This document shows, piece by piece, positions 10,493-17,723 of a stretch of DNA of 39,428 nt. The notes below the pieces were generated by a model. That model had not been told where the DNA came from, ran no database searches, and was given only the letters and a program-made list of their open reading frames with translations. The stretch is from Halomicronema sp. CCY15110 (GTDB lineage Bacteria; Cyanobacteriota; Cyanobacteriia; Phormidesmidales; Phormidesmidaceae), in assembly GCF_016888165.1 (NCBI RefSeq), contig NZ_JACSWC010000401.1, positions 1 through 39,428 of the forward strand, read 5' to 3'. Every line of letters starts with the position of its first letter. Within the stretch, counting starts at the first letter, position 1. A program made the position numbers and the translations under genes.

Positions 10493-10879
10493 AAATAGCC
10501 CCTGCACGCGGCAACCAGAATCACGAGCGCGGCAGCGTCTAATCCGTTAACCCTACTACTCTCGCTTTCTTGAACAGTTGTTTACCCTAACATGGGAATT
10601 GGCAACGTTTGCTAGGGTATTGACAGCGCCGGATCCCCCGGCGGAGGTGGTCAAGCAGTCGCTGTGCCGGATGGCAGTCTCAGCTGCTTATTGGCAACAA
10701 CAATGCGCGCGCTGGGTCGGCTCTGGTCTAGACCCGGCAATATTTTGAGACTTCGGCAGATTCATCGTCGCGGTAGGATAAGGGAACAAATCATTGGTCG
10801 AGTCATTTCCGCAAGCTGCCGTGGCGTTAATATTTGGTAACGGCTTGCCTGACGTGAGACAAGCAGGAACCCCAGTCAA
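10493..10879. other. Intergenic region between divergent genes
   Basis: About 390 bases upstream of both the MBL-fold gene and the site-2 protease gene, so it should hold both promoters. The stretch around 10620-10760 is G+C rich and could fold, but I do not recognise it as tRNA, 6S RNA or signal-recognition-particle RNA. No convincing ORF was found. Confidence 0.3.
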
Positions 10880-12355
10880 ATGCTGATTTTATTGCTGTTA
10901 CTCAGCATCTTTACGTACTACGTGGTGAAAAAGAGTGTCGCTGACCTGACTCGCACGCCCACGTGGATGCTTTGGCTGGTCATGATGATTCCAGCATTTG
11001 TCTTGGCGTTCTGGAGTCTCAGCGATCGCGCCGACGAGCCCTTTCCCATTGCCGTTTTGCTCGGCCTGTTTATCGTCTGTCCGGTTTTATACTGGTTTTT
11101 GATTCAGTGGGGACGCACTCCCCAAAAGGCGGGTCAACAAACCCCATCAGCGCAGCAGACCGCCACTGAGGCAGTCCGCGCCGCCGCCGAAAAAGCCGCC
11201 ATTCCACCGCTAGAGAAAGAAGAAGAAGCGACGATTCAGCACTGCTTTCCCTGGTCGGTCTACTATTTGCAAAACATTGAATATCGTCCCCAAGCCCTGA
11301 TTTGCAAAGGCCAACTGCGATCTTCGCCCACCGTGGCCTACAACACCGTGCGCGCAAATATTGAAACTCACTTTGGCAAGCGCTTTTTAGTCGTTTTTCA
11401 AGAAGGGTTGAACGGCAAGCCATTTTTTGCCTTAGTGCCTAATCCCGAACGGCAAAAAGCGAATCAACCCGCGCGACCGGAGAAACTAGCGCGTCCGGGT
11501 TTGGCTTTGGGGCTGCTTGTGGCTACGTTATTTACGACCACCATGGTAGGGGCCTTCATTGCTGGGGTTACAGAAGAGTCTTGGCAGGCGGATCCCAACT
11601 TGTTTTGGCTGGGACTACCTTATGCTCTGTCGCTGTTGCTGATTTTAGGCACTCATGAATTTGGCCATTACATGGCCGCGCAACGCTACAAGATGAAGGC
11701 GACGTTGCCTTATTTCATCCCGATTCCGTTTTTCCTGGGTACGTTTGGGGCGTTCATTCAGCTGCGATCGCCCGTGCCCAATCGGCGCGCCCTGTTTGAC
11801 GTGGGCATTGCGGGGCCCTTGGCGGGTCTAGTGATGGCTCTACCGCTACTCATCTGGGGGCTGGCCCATTCAGAAATCGTCCCAATGCCAGAAACCGCTA
11901 GCCTGTTGAACTTTGAAGCGCTTGATCCCGGCGCATCCATTGCTTTAGCCCTGTTGAGCAAGCTCGCCCTTGGCAGCCAACTCGGCATGGATCAGGCCAT
12001 TCATCTCCACCCAGTTGCCGTATCCGGCTGTTTAGGACTGGTCGTTACCGCGCTGAATCTGATGCCCGTCGGCCAACTGGACGGCGGCCACATTGTTCAT
12101 GCCATGTACGGCCAACGCAACGGGGCCATTATTGGTCAAGTTTGCCGCTTTTTGGTGCTGGGGCTCACCTTTGTCCACAGCGAGTTATTTATCTGGGCGA
12201 TTTTGCTATTCTTTATTCCTGCCATCGATGAGCCCGCCCTCAATGATGTGAGTGAGCTAGATGACAAGCGCGATCTTTTAGGACTCATCACATTAACCCT
12301 CTTGGTGCTGATTGTATTGCCCACGCCAGGCCCATTGAAAGCGCTACTCTTTTAG
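10880..12355 (+). CDS. Site-2 protease family membrane metalloprotease (M50, EGY type)
   Basis: A 491-residue polytopic intramembrane zinc protease. Two membrane helices form the N-terminus (about 1-20 and 30-75). A soluble stretch with Ala- and Glu-rich sequence (90-205) follows, and then the protease core. HEFGH near residues 259-263 supplies two zinc-binding histidines and the catalytic glutamate; the third ligand lies in NLMPVGQLDGGH near 393-404. Both are complete. The architecture matches the cyanobacterial/plant EGY group, whose plastid members affect chloroplast development, rather than RseP with its PDZ domains. I infer a role in membrane protein quality control or release of a membrane-bound regulator; the substrate is unknown. 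A coiled-coil gene follows closely on the same strand. Confidence 0.93.
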   Translation: MLILLLLLSIFTYYVVKKSVADLTRTPTWMLWLVMMIPAFVLAFWSLSDRADEPFPIAVLLGLFIVCPVLYWFLIQWGRTPQKAGQQTPSAQQTATEAVRAAAEKAAIPPLEKEEEATIQHCFPWSVYYLQNIEYRPQALICKGQLRSSPTVAYNTVRANIETHFGKRFLVVFQEGLNGKPFFALVPNPERQKANQPARPEKLARPGLALGLLVATLFTTTMVGAFIAGVTEESWQADPNLFWLGLPYALSLLLILGTHEFGHYMAAQRYKMKATLPYFIPIPFFLGTFGAFIQLRSPVPNRRALFDVGIAGPLAGLVMALPLLIWGLAHSEIVPMPETASLLNFEALDPGASIALALLSKLALGSQLGMDQAIHLHPVAVSGCLGLVVTALNLMPVGQLDGGHIVHAMYGQRNGAIIGQVCRFLVLGLTFVHSELFIWAILLFFIPAIDEPALNDVSELDDKRDLLGLITLTLLVLIVLPTPGPLKALLF

Positions 12356-12406
12356 TGCAAGTTGCATGATTGGGCTGCGGCGAGTCGTTATTGCCCCCTG
12401 TGTTCC

Positions 12407-12862
12407 ATGACTCAAGACATCACCCGCTGGCTGACGGAAATTCGTACCCTACAGCAACAGCTAGAAACGGTGCGCCAAGAGCGTGATCAGGCTTACCAGA
12501 GCGCTGCCAACTGGCGGCAACTTTATGATGCCGAAGCGAAGCAACGTCGTGAAGAAGTGGAGACGTCAAAAGCGACTGAGGCGACACTGCGCACTGAGCT
12601 GTCCACCTTACGATCGCACCACACTGACGCGATCGCCGCTGAACTGGAAAATCATCTCGACAGCACCAATCTCGACTCCATCGAAGGCTTGCGGGCGGAA
12701 CTCATCAAAGCCTTGCAGACCTGCGATCAGCTCCAAAATGCGCTGAATGCGGAAAAATATGACCATGCCGAAACCCGCAAAACCCTCACGTCGGCCCTGG
12801 GAGAAGCGATCGATGCCTTCCATCCTTCCTCTAGCTTGGTGAAGCAAGATCCTGCCGAATAG
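12407..12862 (+). CDS. Conserved coiled-coil protein of unknown function
   Basis: About 151 aa from ATG 12407 (MTQDITRWLTEIRTLQQQL). The frame is open to an ATG at 12362, but the added residues are not helix-like and carry an isolated Cys pair. Residues 1-75 form heptads of Leu, Gln and Arg/Glu typical of a coiled coil, followed by a second helical segment rich in Leu (100-140). There is no signal peptide, membrane helix or catalytic motif. Proteins beginning in this way are widespread in cyanobacteria as hypothetical proteins. It follows the site-2 protease gene by about 50 bases and may be co-transcribed with it, but no functional link is known to me. Confidence 0.7.
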   Translation: MTQDITRWLTEIRTLQQQLETVRQERDQAYQSAANWRQLYDAEAKQRREEVETSKATEATLRTELSTLRSHHTDAIAAELENHLDSTNLDSIEGLRAELIKALQTCDQLQNALNAEKYDHAETRKTLTSALGEAIDAFHPSSSLVKQDPAE

Positions 12863-13326
12863 GCGCGATCGCTCATCACTCACTCATTGGCCAGCATCCA
12901 AAGCGCATGAGCGAGCTCACCATCGCACCTTTGCCAATTATGGAAGAAAAATTGATCTGTTGATCTGTCAGATCTTTGAGCCCTCAGGGGCAATACAGGG
13001 GCAGTGCCAGCATGGTCACGCTAGTGTCAAGCAACGTGAAAATTCGCTTTCATCGATTGGTCATCATGCTTTGCAAGCATATTATGGCAAGTGAAAGTTT
13101 TAACGCCTACGGCCCCTCTTGTTGCCAAGAATAAGGTTGAGACGATATCTGGTTTTTCTCCTGGCTAAGAAGAGGTGAGATCAGGTTTTCCTTTAGCAGG
13201 CATCACTCGAGTTCTCAACTTAGACGGAGGAGAGTGCCAACGGGTCGCGTCAACTCGGCACCACGCTACTCACGTACCGACTCTCACATTTCACTCTCCA
13301 CCACCACGACTGAATGACTAAAGCCC
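12863..13326. other. Intergenic region with degenerate palindromic repeat copies
   Basis: No gene is evident. There are short direct repeats of GATCTGT around 12953-12976. Two copies of a degenerate palindromic unit related to CCTCTCCTTGGCAAGAAGAGG lie at about 13113-13137 and 13157-13176; a third is at 14053-14073. The last 100 bases before 13327 should contain the promoter of the interrupted lipoprotein gene. Confidence 0.4.
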
Positions 13327-13749
13327 ATGAATAATCGACTTTTTAGCACCCTGGGGGCGATCGCCCTGCTTAGCACCACGACTGCCTGTATGACACCACC
13401 TGCTCCCGAAGCGCCGACGGAGCAATCGGCCTATGGCGAAATCTCGTTGCCACCGGAAAGCCAGCGGTTTGGGGCCTATCCTGAACAAATCGCCCTCGAT
13501 GCCTTTGGGATGGAGGAGCCGATGGAAGGCAACTTCAGCCAGGAGACTCAACTGGTGGAGCAGACTTCGGAGAGGGCGATCGTCACACTGACGCAGACAG
13601 GATTGCTCGACGACTCGGTGGAGGGCATGCGCTACTGGCTGGAGTTTGACGCCGGGGAGGCGGCTTAGGAAATGGTCTGGGCCGGTCGCCAAGTGCGCGG
13701 CTATCCCGGTCGCGGCTCCCAAGACTGGACCACAGAACTGTGTAATTAA
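13327..13749 (+). pseudogene. Putative lipoprotein gene interrupted by an in-frame TAG
   Basis: The frame begins with a lipoprotein-type signal peptide (MNNRLFSTLGAIALLSTTTA then Cys21) and runs 113 codons to TAG at 13666-13668. The same frame continues without a shift for another 26 codons to TAA at 13747-13749. The extension (EMVWAGRQVRGYPGRGSQDW, then a tail ending in Cys-Asn) looks like real protein and resembles the C-terminal motif of small secreted cyanobacterial proteins, VWAGxQ-x-R-C-x-x-GRG-x-x-DW-x-TE-x-C. The first cysteine of that motif is Gly here. I infer a single nonsense change in a 140-residue gene, recent enough that the frame is kept. A sequencing error or readthrough are alternatives. 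Function unknown. Confidence 0.65.
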
Positions 13750-14402
13750 AGACGCGGTTGCAGCACACATCCCTGTTGGGACGCCCAGCGTGGCTTTCAA
13801 GCGTCCATAAGCTCCGCCGCCGTCACGACTCCTTGGATAACTACCCAGTAGGTACAAGTCGCTCCAAGCTATATCAAACAAGGCTTCCAAGGGATCGGCA
13901 ACTAAATAAAGTACTCGTTCAATTCGGTTTCGACTTCGCTCAACCTACCAGTATCGAGAGTTGAGCGGAGTCGAAACTCAGTCCATGGGGATCTTTTTTG
14001 CGCGCCAGTCCCTAAGCTCTACGTGATGACTAAAACCTGACCACCTGCGGCACCTCTCCTTGGCAAGAAGAGGTTGATTCACGTCGTGATGAGCATTTGC
14101 AGCAAGTCCATCACGACACCCGCAGACCAATGGGTCGGGAGTGAGCCCCATCGTGCCCAAGCCCGTCATGCCGAGGTAAGCGCAGGCGACCCCGGTGACC
14201 TGGAGCTGCTGTTTCATGAGGATTAGCAACAACGACTGGCCCATGTGCCGTGAGCTGAAGACATAGTCAAACTCGCAGGCTTGAAGAGCCGCCTGGAGGT
14301 CGCGATCGGTCTGGCACACAACATCGTTGGGGGCATCGGCTTGCAGGCCACCGCCGCCGTCATAGCGAAAGGACGACTCATATAACTCGCAGGGGGGCAG
14401 TC
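13750..14402. other. Gene-poor stretch with an inverted repeat and a doubtful ORF
   Basis: It contains the 18-bp inverted repeat at 13927-13977, one palindromic repeat copy and most of a 142-codon minus-strand frame described separately. Nothing else is convincingly coding. Confidence 0.35.
13927..13977. repeat. 18-bp inverted repeat (hairpin)
   Basis: GTTTCGACTTCGCTCAAC at 13927-13944 pairs with GTTGAGCGGAGTCGAAAC at 13960-13977, with one G-T position and a 15-base loop. Repeats with the core TTTCGACTxCGCTCAAC are scattered in many cyanobacterial genomes. There is no T-run, so it is more likely a repeat element than a classical terminator. Confidence 0.7.
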
Positions 14403-14406
14403 TCAT
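13978..14406 (-). pseudogene. Doubtful ORF, possible remnant of a solute-binding protein
   Basis: A 142-codon frame starting at ATG 14406. The first 60 residues look protein-like (FRYDGGGGLQADAPNDVV, DRDLQAALQACEFDYVFSSR). The DL-x-x-AL-x-x-x-EFDYxF pattern recalls the C-terminal segment of tungstate/molybdate-type periplasmic binding proteins, which is a tentative comparison from memory. The rest (from about residue 65) is Cys- and His-rich and not like that family, and a palindromic repeat copy lies inside it near the C-terminus. The ATG overlaps the stop of a preceding 53-codon ORF (ATGA). I think this is a decayed or rearranged gene, but it could be a real orphan protein or a chance frame. 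Confidence 0.3.
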
Positions 14407-14564
14407 TCATCCAGCGGCAACAGAGCATTTTGCAGATAGTCGTAATACAGTGCCAAACTTATTATCCAGCCTTCGGGGGTAGACTTAAGCACGGCCACTT
14501 GCGACCATCCTGCACACGCACCAACATCGCTTTCAAATAATTCCCGTACTGAGGAACGGCTCAT
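14403..14564 (-). CDS. Small hypothetical protein, 53 aa
   Basis: The minus-strand frame from ATG 14564 starts MSRSSVRELFESDVGACAGW and ends LQNALLPLDE. It has a helical N-terminus and a hydrophobic strand or helix in the middle (EGWIISLALYYDYL). It is not long enough for a membrane protein, and I recognise no family. Its TGA overlaps the ATG of the next minus-strand frame by four bases, as in translationally coupled genes, which is the main reason to list it. No good ribosome binding site is visible. The surrounding region shows gene decay, so it may be a fragment. Confidence 0.33.
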   Translation of the reverse strand: MSRSSVRELFESDVGACAGWSQVAVLKSTPEGWIISLALYYDYLQNALLPLDE

Positions 14565-14692
14565 GGAAACTTATTAGAGGTCAAGTATGTCTAATCAACT
14601 TTCCCATTGCCGCTAGCCTATCGGGATTAAGCATCCATCTCTGCAGTTTTGTAGAGATGGATAGCAACCTTTCAAAGCATTGAAATAAAACC

Positions 14693-15307
14693 GTGCAAAA
14701 GCTCCTTTTTTCCCTTGCCACCACTGGACTCCTGATCTTCTCTGGCACCGCCTGCACCATGCCAGGGACAGGCACCGAGTCCACGGAAACGGACTCCGAG
14801 TCCACGACCCCGTCGGGACTTCTGACCTACGACGGCCCCGCCGAAAATATTCCCGTCACCGCCCAATACCCCAACACCATGGAGGTCATGGCAACGGGCA
14901 GCAGCGAAGGCGTTGGCGTCTTCTTTACCTTCCAGCCCCAGGGCAACGCTCTTGATGATGCGGAAGTGCATGTGTTTCTCCCCGCCAACTCTTCAGATAC
15001 GGGCGACCTGATAGCGTTTATTACTGGCTCCAACGGCCTGATCGAAAACAATGGCTGGACGCTGGATGGCTCTCGCGCTGACACCGCGCCTGAGTTTCCT
15101 TACCCCTGGTTTGAGATGGTGTTCGACATCAGCACCGATCAGGAACAAGCCGGACATATCTTGATTGGCCAATCTGCAGGGCAACCGATTCAGGTCATCG
15201 TGCTCTACCCCGCCGAGATGGCAGATGAGTTTTGGCCTGCGGCGAATACCGTGCTCGATAGTCTGGCCTTTGATGCCGATCGCTTACCAGTGACGACCTC
15301 TGAGTAA
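14693..15307 (+). CDS. Putative lipoprotein of unknown function
   Basis: A 204-residue product starting at GTG 14693. The signal peptide is MQKLLFSLATTGLLIFSGTA followed by Cys21, which fits lipidation by Lgt/LspA. A Thr/Ser/Glu-rich low-complexity linker follows (25-40), and then a beta-rich domain with no cysteines (45-200), resembling secreted domains of unknown function in cyanobacteria. Only the signal peptide and linker are clear. It probably sits at the outer face of the inner membrane or in the outer membrane. Its N-terminus resembles that of the interrupted lipoprotein upstream (Cys at the same position), but the mature parts do not look alike. A 9-bp hairpin at 15345-15363 follows the gene. 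Confidence 0.68.
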   Translation: MQKLLFSLATTGLLIFSGTACTMPGTGTESTETDSESTTPSGLLTYDGPAENIPVTAQYPNTMEVMATGSSEGVGVFFTFQPQGNALDDAEVHVFLPANSSDTGDLIAFITGSNGLIENNGWTLDGSRADTAPEFPYPWFEMVFDISTDQEQAGHILIGQSAGQPIQVIVLYPAEMADEFWPAANTVLDSLAFDADRLPVTTSE

Positions 15308-15344
15308 GTCGCACGTTAGTTACCAGAGAGTATTTTTATCGGGA

Positions 15345-15363
15345 CTGGCTGGCGGCCAGCCAG
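15345..15363. terminator. GC-rich hairpin downstream of the lipoprotein gene
   Basis: CTGGCTGGC (15345-15353) and GCCAGCCAG (15355-15363) are exact reverse complements around one base, so the practical loop is three bases. There is no T-run after it, so a termination role is only suggested by position, about 40 bases after the stop codon. Confidence 0.4.
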
Positions 15364-15422
15364 CTAATCACTGGGCTCTGATAAAGGTCAGACATGGAAA
15401 TTGCGATCGCTCAGGAGAAGCC

Positions 15423-15794
15423 ATGAACTGGCTCAGGTTATTCTTCGCCCCCCTCCAACCGTTTATTGCTCATCCCGAGCGCATCATTGCTGTGGCCACG
15501 ACCCTACTCGTCCTGTTTGGGGTGCTGGGCAGAACTCGGGGTCGCTGACCTCGCCCCCTGCTGTGGGCCACCGGACTGTGGGCCGCCTTTGCCGCCTGGG
15601 AGTGGCTCATCCTGGTGCAAACCCCCAAAGCTAATATTCGGATCGACCGCTTGGTGATCTATCCGGTTCTGCTGTTCACGCCCCTTTGGGCGGTATGGGC
15701 TGGGGTGCGATCGCTCCGGGGTGCCGTAGGCAGGGCGCTCTCTGTCATCATTAGCCGCTGCATTTTGAGCGGTTTCAGCCATTCTCTAACGTAG
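15423..15794 (+). pseudogene. Small membrane protein gene interrupted by an in-frame TGA
   Basis: From ATG 15423 the frame encodes a hydrophobic N-terminus (MNWLRLFFAPLQPFIAHPER and a helix IIAVATTLLVLFGVLG). It meets TGA at 15546-15548 after 41 codons, then stays open in the same frame for 81 codons to TAG at 15792-15794. The downstream part encodes two more membrane helices (LLWATGLWAAFAAWEWLILV and YPVLLFTPLWAVWAGV) and a conserved-looking polar link (QTPKANIRIDRL). The full 123-residue product would be a three-helix membrane protein. TGA could derive from CGA or TGG by one base change. I infer a recent nonsense mutation; a sequencing error or readthrough are alternatives. The end overlaps the convergent gene by 20 bases. 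Function unknown. Confidence 0.7.
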
Positions 15795-16125
15795 CAGTAT
15801 TGGCCCAAATTTTCTCCACTGCTGTCGCCATGCGGCTCAGGTCTTCGTCTAACAGAGGGGGCCAGTCAACTTGCTGAGCTTTGCCACGCAGGTACAGCAG
15901 CCGACTTTCGTAAGACAGGATAAAGAACGCATGGCCGAGCGATCGCTCAATCATGGGCTCGTTTTTCAGCCCCTGGGACAACGTTTTCAGCGCTAACAGC
16001 AGAGACGTGACCTGACCCGGCAACGGCGCGGTGCCGCGTCGTAAACAGTCAATAAAAGTGCTTTGTCCGGGGACTGGGGACAGCGTCTGAGCCAGCACAA
16101 ACCGACGTGCAGTATCAAAGTCCAT
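15775..16125 (-). CDS. Conserved hypothetical protein
   Basis: About 116 aa from ATG 16125 (MDFDTARRFVLAQ). The frame extends 14 residues upstream, but the MDFDTARRF beginning is the one I associate with this family. It is all-helical and soluble, with the recognisable stretch PPLLDEDLSRMATAVEKIW at the C-terminus and GQVTSLLLALKTL in the middle. Similar short cyanobacterial proteins are annotated as hypothetical, sometimes misleadingly as dethiobiotin synthetase; there is no P-loop here, so that name should not be used. It overlaps the 3' end of the interrupted membrane protein gene on the other strand by 20 bases. Confidence 0.7.
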   Translation of the reverse strand: MDFDTARRFVLAQTLSPVPGQSTFIDCLRRGTAPLPGQVTSLLLALKTLSQGLKNEPMIERSLGHAFFILSYESRLLYLRGKAQQVDWPPLLDEDLSRMATAVEKIWANTATLENG

Positions 16126-16275
16126 GGTGGCAAAATTCTCCGAGAAAACACGCTGAACTTGTTGCAATCAAGACAACTACGGGCACCCTAAACCCAACTT
16201 GCTGATGAGAGATAATCCTCAACATTCATGGAGACTTTATCAAGAAACCGACTGATTCTGTAAGAAAACTGCGAA

Positions 16276-16464
16276 CTACGAGAGCGATCGCCCATAAGCA
16301 CTGATCGCGATGACTAACATCAAAAACACAGCTAATGAGTGACCGAGCAGCAACAGCATTGCCAAAACGCCGTATTCACTCCCTGAGCCATGAGACTGCG
16401 AGTGCTTCGCGTCGCCTGTGAGTTGATCGCACAGCGCAGTCTGAGAATGATCCGCTGCCACCAT
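16276..16464 (-). CDS. Possible small single-helix membrane protein
   Basis: A 62-codon frame. The N-terminal half is polar (His, Ser, Gln), and the C-terminal half has one long hydrophobic helix (YGVLAMLLLLGHSLAVFLML and on into VIAISAYG) ending with Arg-Ser-Leu-Ser. That topology suits a small inner-membrane or thylakoid peptide. No family is recognised and no clear ribosome binding site is visible. It diverges from the aminotransferase gene with 62 bases between the start codons. Confidence 0.38.
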   Translation of the reverse strand: MVAADHSQTALCDQLTGDAKHSQSHGSGSEYGVLAMLLLLGHSLAVFLMLVIAISAYGRSLS

Positions 16465-16526
16465 GCTATCCCTGCCGATTTTAAGTCAGACCGTCGATTG
16501 CCAGCCCTTGAACCCTAACTATTGTT

Positions 16527-17714
16527 ATGACTAACCCTCAAGAACTCATTCCGTTTGTTGATCTGTCCTGGCAGCATAACCAGATTCAAGAGGAGATGCA
16601 GGCAGCCCTGACCGCCGTTTTGAGTCGCGGTGACTTTGTCTTAGGGCAAGCGGTCAAAGACTTAGAAACCGCCTTTGCTGACGCCTCAGGCGCACAGCAT
16701 GGCGTGGGCGTTGGCTGCGGCACGGATGCGATCGCTTTGGGGCTCGCAGCCTGCGGCATTGGCGAAGGGGATGAGGTCTTACTACCCGCCAACACCTTTG
16801 TGGCAACGCTCATTGGCATTTTGCGCAGTGGGGCCACCCCTGTCTTTGTGGACTGCGATCGCGAGACCGCTTTAATCGATTTAGCCGCTGCTGAGGCTGC
16901 CATCACGTCCAAAACGCGGGCCATTGTCCCCGTCCACTTGTATGGACAGATGGTTTCCCCCAGCGGGCTTCAGGCCCTCGCCGAACGCCATAACCTCCTG
17001 ATTTTTGAAGATGCAGCGCAAGCGCATTTAGCCCAGCGCGAGGGCGTGACCGCGGGCAGCATCGGCATGGCAGCAGCCTTTAGCTTTTATCCCAGCAAGA
17101 ATTTGGGGGCCATTGGCGATGGTGGCATGTTGCTTACCCAAGAAGCCTTAGTCGCCCAAACCACGCGATCGCTGCGCAACTACGGTGCCGCTCGCAAATA
17201 TTTCCACACCGAGCCCCACGGCACCAACAGTCGCTTAGACACCCTCCAAGCCGCCATCTTGGGATTAAAGCTGCCCTATCTGCACAATTGGAACCAAGCG
17301 CGCAATCGAATTGCCCAACACTACGACGAGTGCTTAGCCAATCTGCGAGAGTTCGGCATTATTCCCATGCGCAACGATAGCGGCACCGGTCACGTGTACC
17401 ACTTGTATGTAGTGCGGGTCACCATCGACTGTCCCCTCGACCGCACTGCCCTACAACTGGCACTCGAAGCCCAGCAGATTCAAAGCGGCATTCACTACCC
17501 GGTGCCTTGCCATTTACAACCCGCCTTTCAGTCTCTGGGATATCACGCCAGCGATTTCCCGATGTCAGAAGCGTTATCGCAAGAAATCCTCTCGCTCCCC
17601 ATGTTTCCCGGCATGACGTTGGCGCAAGCTGACCGGGTGATTGACGCGATCGCCCAAGCTGTGAATCAAGGTGCCAGTATCACTGAATCGCCCACTGTGT
17701 TATCCGCCAAATAA
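16527..17714 (+). CDS. DegT/DnrJ/EryC1/StrS family sugar aminotransferase
   Basis: A PLP-dependent enzyme (395 aa) that transfers an amino group to a keto-sugar nucleotide, making amino sugars for surface polysaccharides. The family fold is complete: substrate and PLP phosphate-binding GCGTDAIALGL, LPANTFVAT, VDCD, PVHLYGQ, and FEDAAQAHLA with the ring-stacking Asp. The Schiff-base Lys191 lies in FSFYPSKNLGAIGDGGM, and the C-terminal domain has the usual GIHYPVPCHLQPAF. It resembles the 3-oxo-glucose/4-keto-sugar aminotransferases (QdtB/WecE-like); the exact substrate cannot be told. It opens a + strand set with cyanoexosortase B nine bases downstream and polysaccharide export genes after that, which supports a role in exopolysaccharide or glycan synthesis. 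Confidence 0.94.
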   Translation: MTNPQELIPFVDLSWQHNQIQEEMQAALTAVLSRGDFVLGQAVKDLETAFADASGAQHGVGVGCGTDAIALGLAACGIGEGDEVLLPANTFVATLIGILRSGATPVFVDCDRETALIDLAAAEAAITSKTRAIVPVHLYGQMVSPSGLQALAERHNLLIFEDAAQAHLAQREGVTAGSIGMAAAFSFYPSKNLGAIGDGGMLLTQEALVAQTTRSLRNYGAARKYFHTEPHGTNSRLDTLQAAILGLKLPYLHNWNQARNRIAQHYDECLANLREFGIIPMRNDSGTGHVYHLYVVRVTIDCPLDRTALQLALEAQQIQSGIHYPVPCHLQPAFQSLGYHASDFPMSEALSQEILSLPMFPGMTLAQADRVIDAIAQAVNQGASITESPTVLSAK

Positions 17715-17723
17715 ATCAACCCC

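Larger units (their letters stand above)
13113..14073. repeat. Dispersed palindromic repeat, three degenerate copies
   Basis: The clearest copy is at 14053-14073: arm CCTCTCCTTG, centre G, arm CAAGAAGAGG, with one mismatch between the arms. Related sequences are at 13113-13137 (CCTCTTGTTGCCAAGAATAAGG) and 13157-13176 (TCTCCTGGCTAAGAAGAGGT). Two copies are followed by TTGA. The copies flank the interrupted lipoprotein gene. This may be a small mobile palindromic element family; the similarity is short and could be coincidental for the weaker copies. Confidence 0.4.

Noticed and set aside
10620-10760. Possible structured RNA in the G+C-rich gap before the site-2 protease gene
   Set aside because: It does not carry the conserved GGTCAGG...GGAAGCAGC-type core of SRP RNA, a tRNA cloverleaf or a recognisable 6S bubble; folding could not be computed.
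13318-13890. 190-codon minus-strand frame opposite the interrupted lipoprotein
   Set aside because: Composition is shadow-like; the + strand has a signal peptide and motif-like C-terminus. The frame's length may partly reflect the HIP1 and G+C bias.
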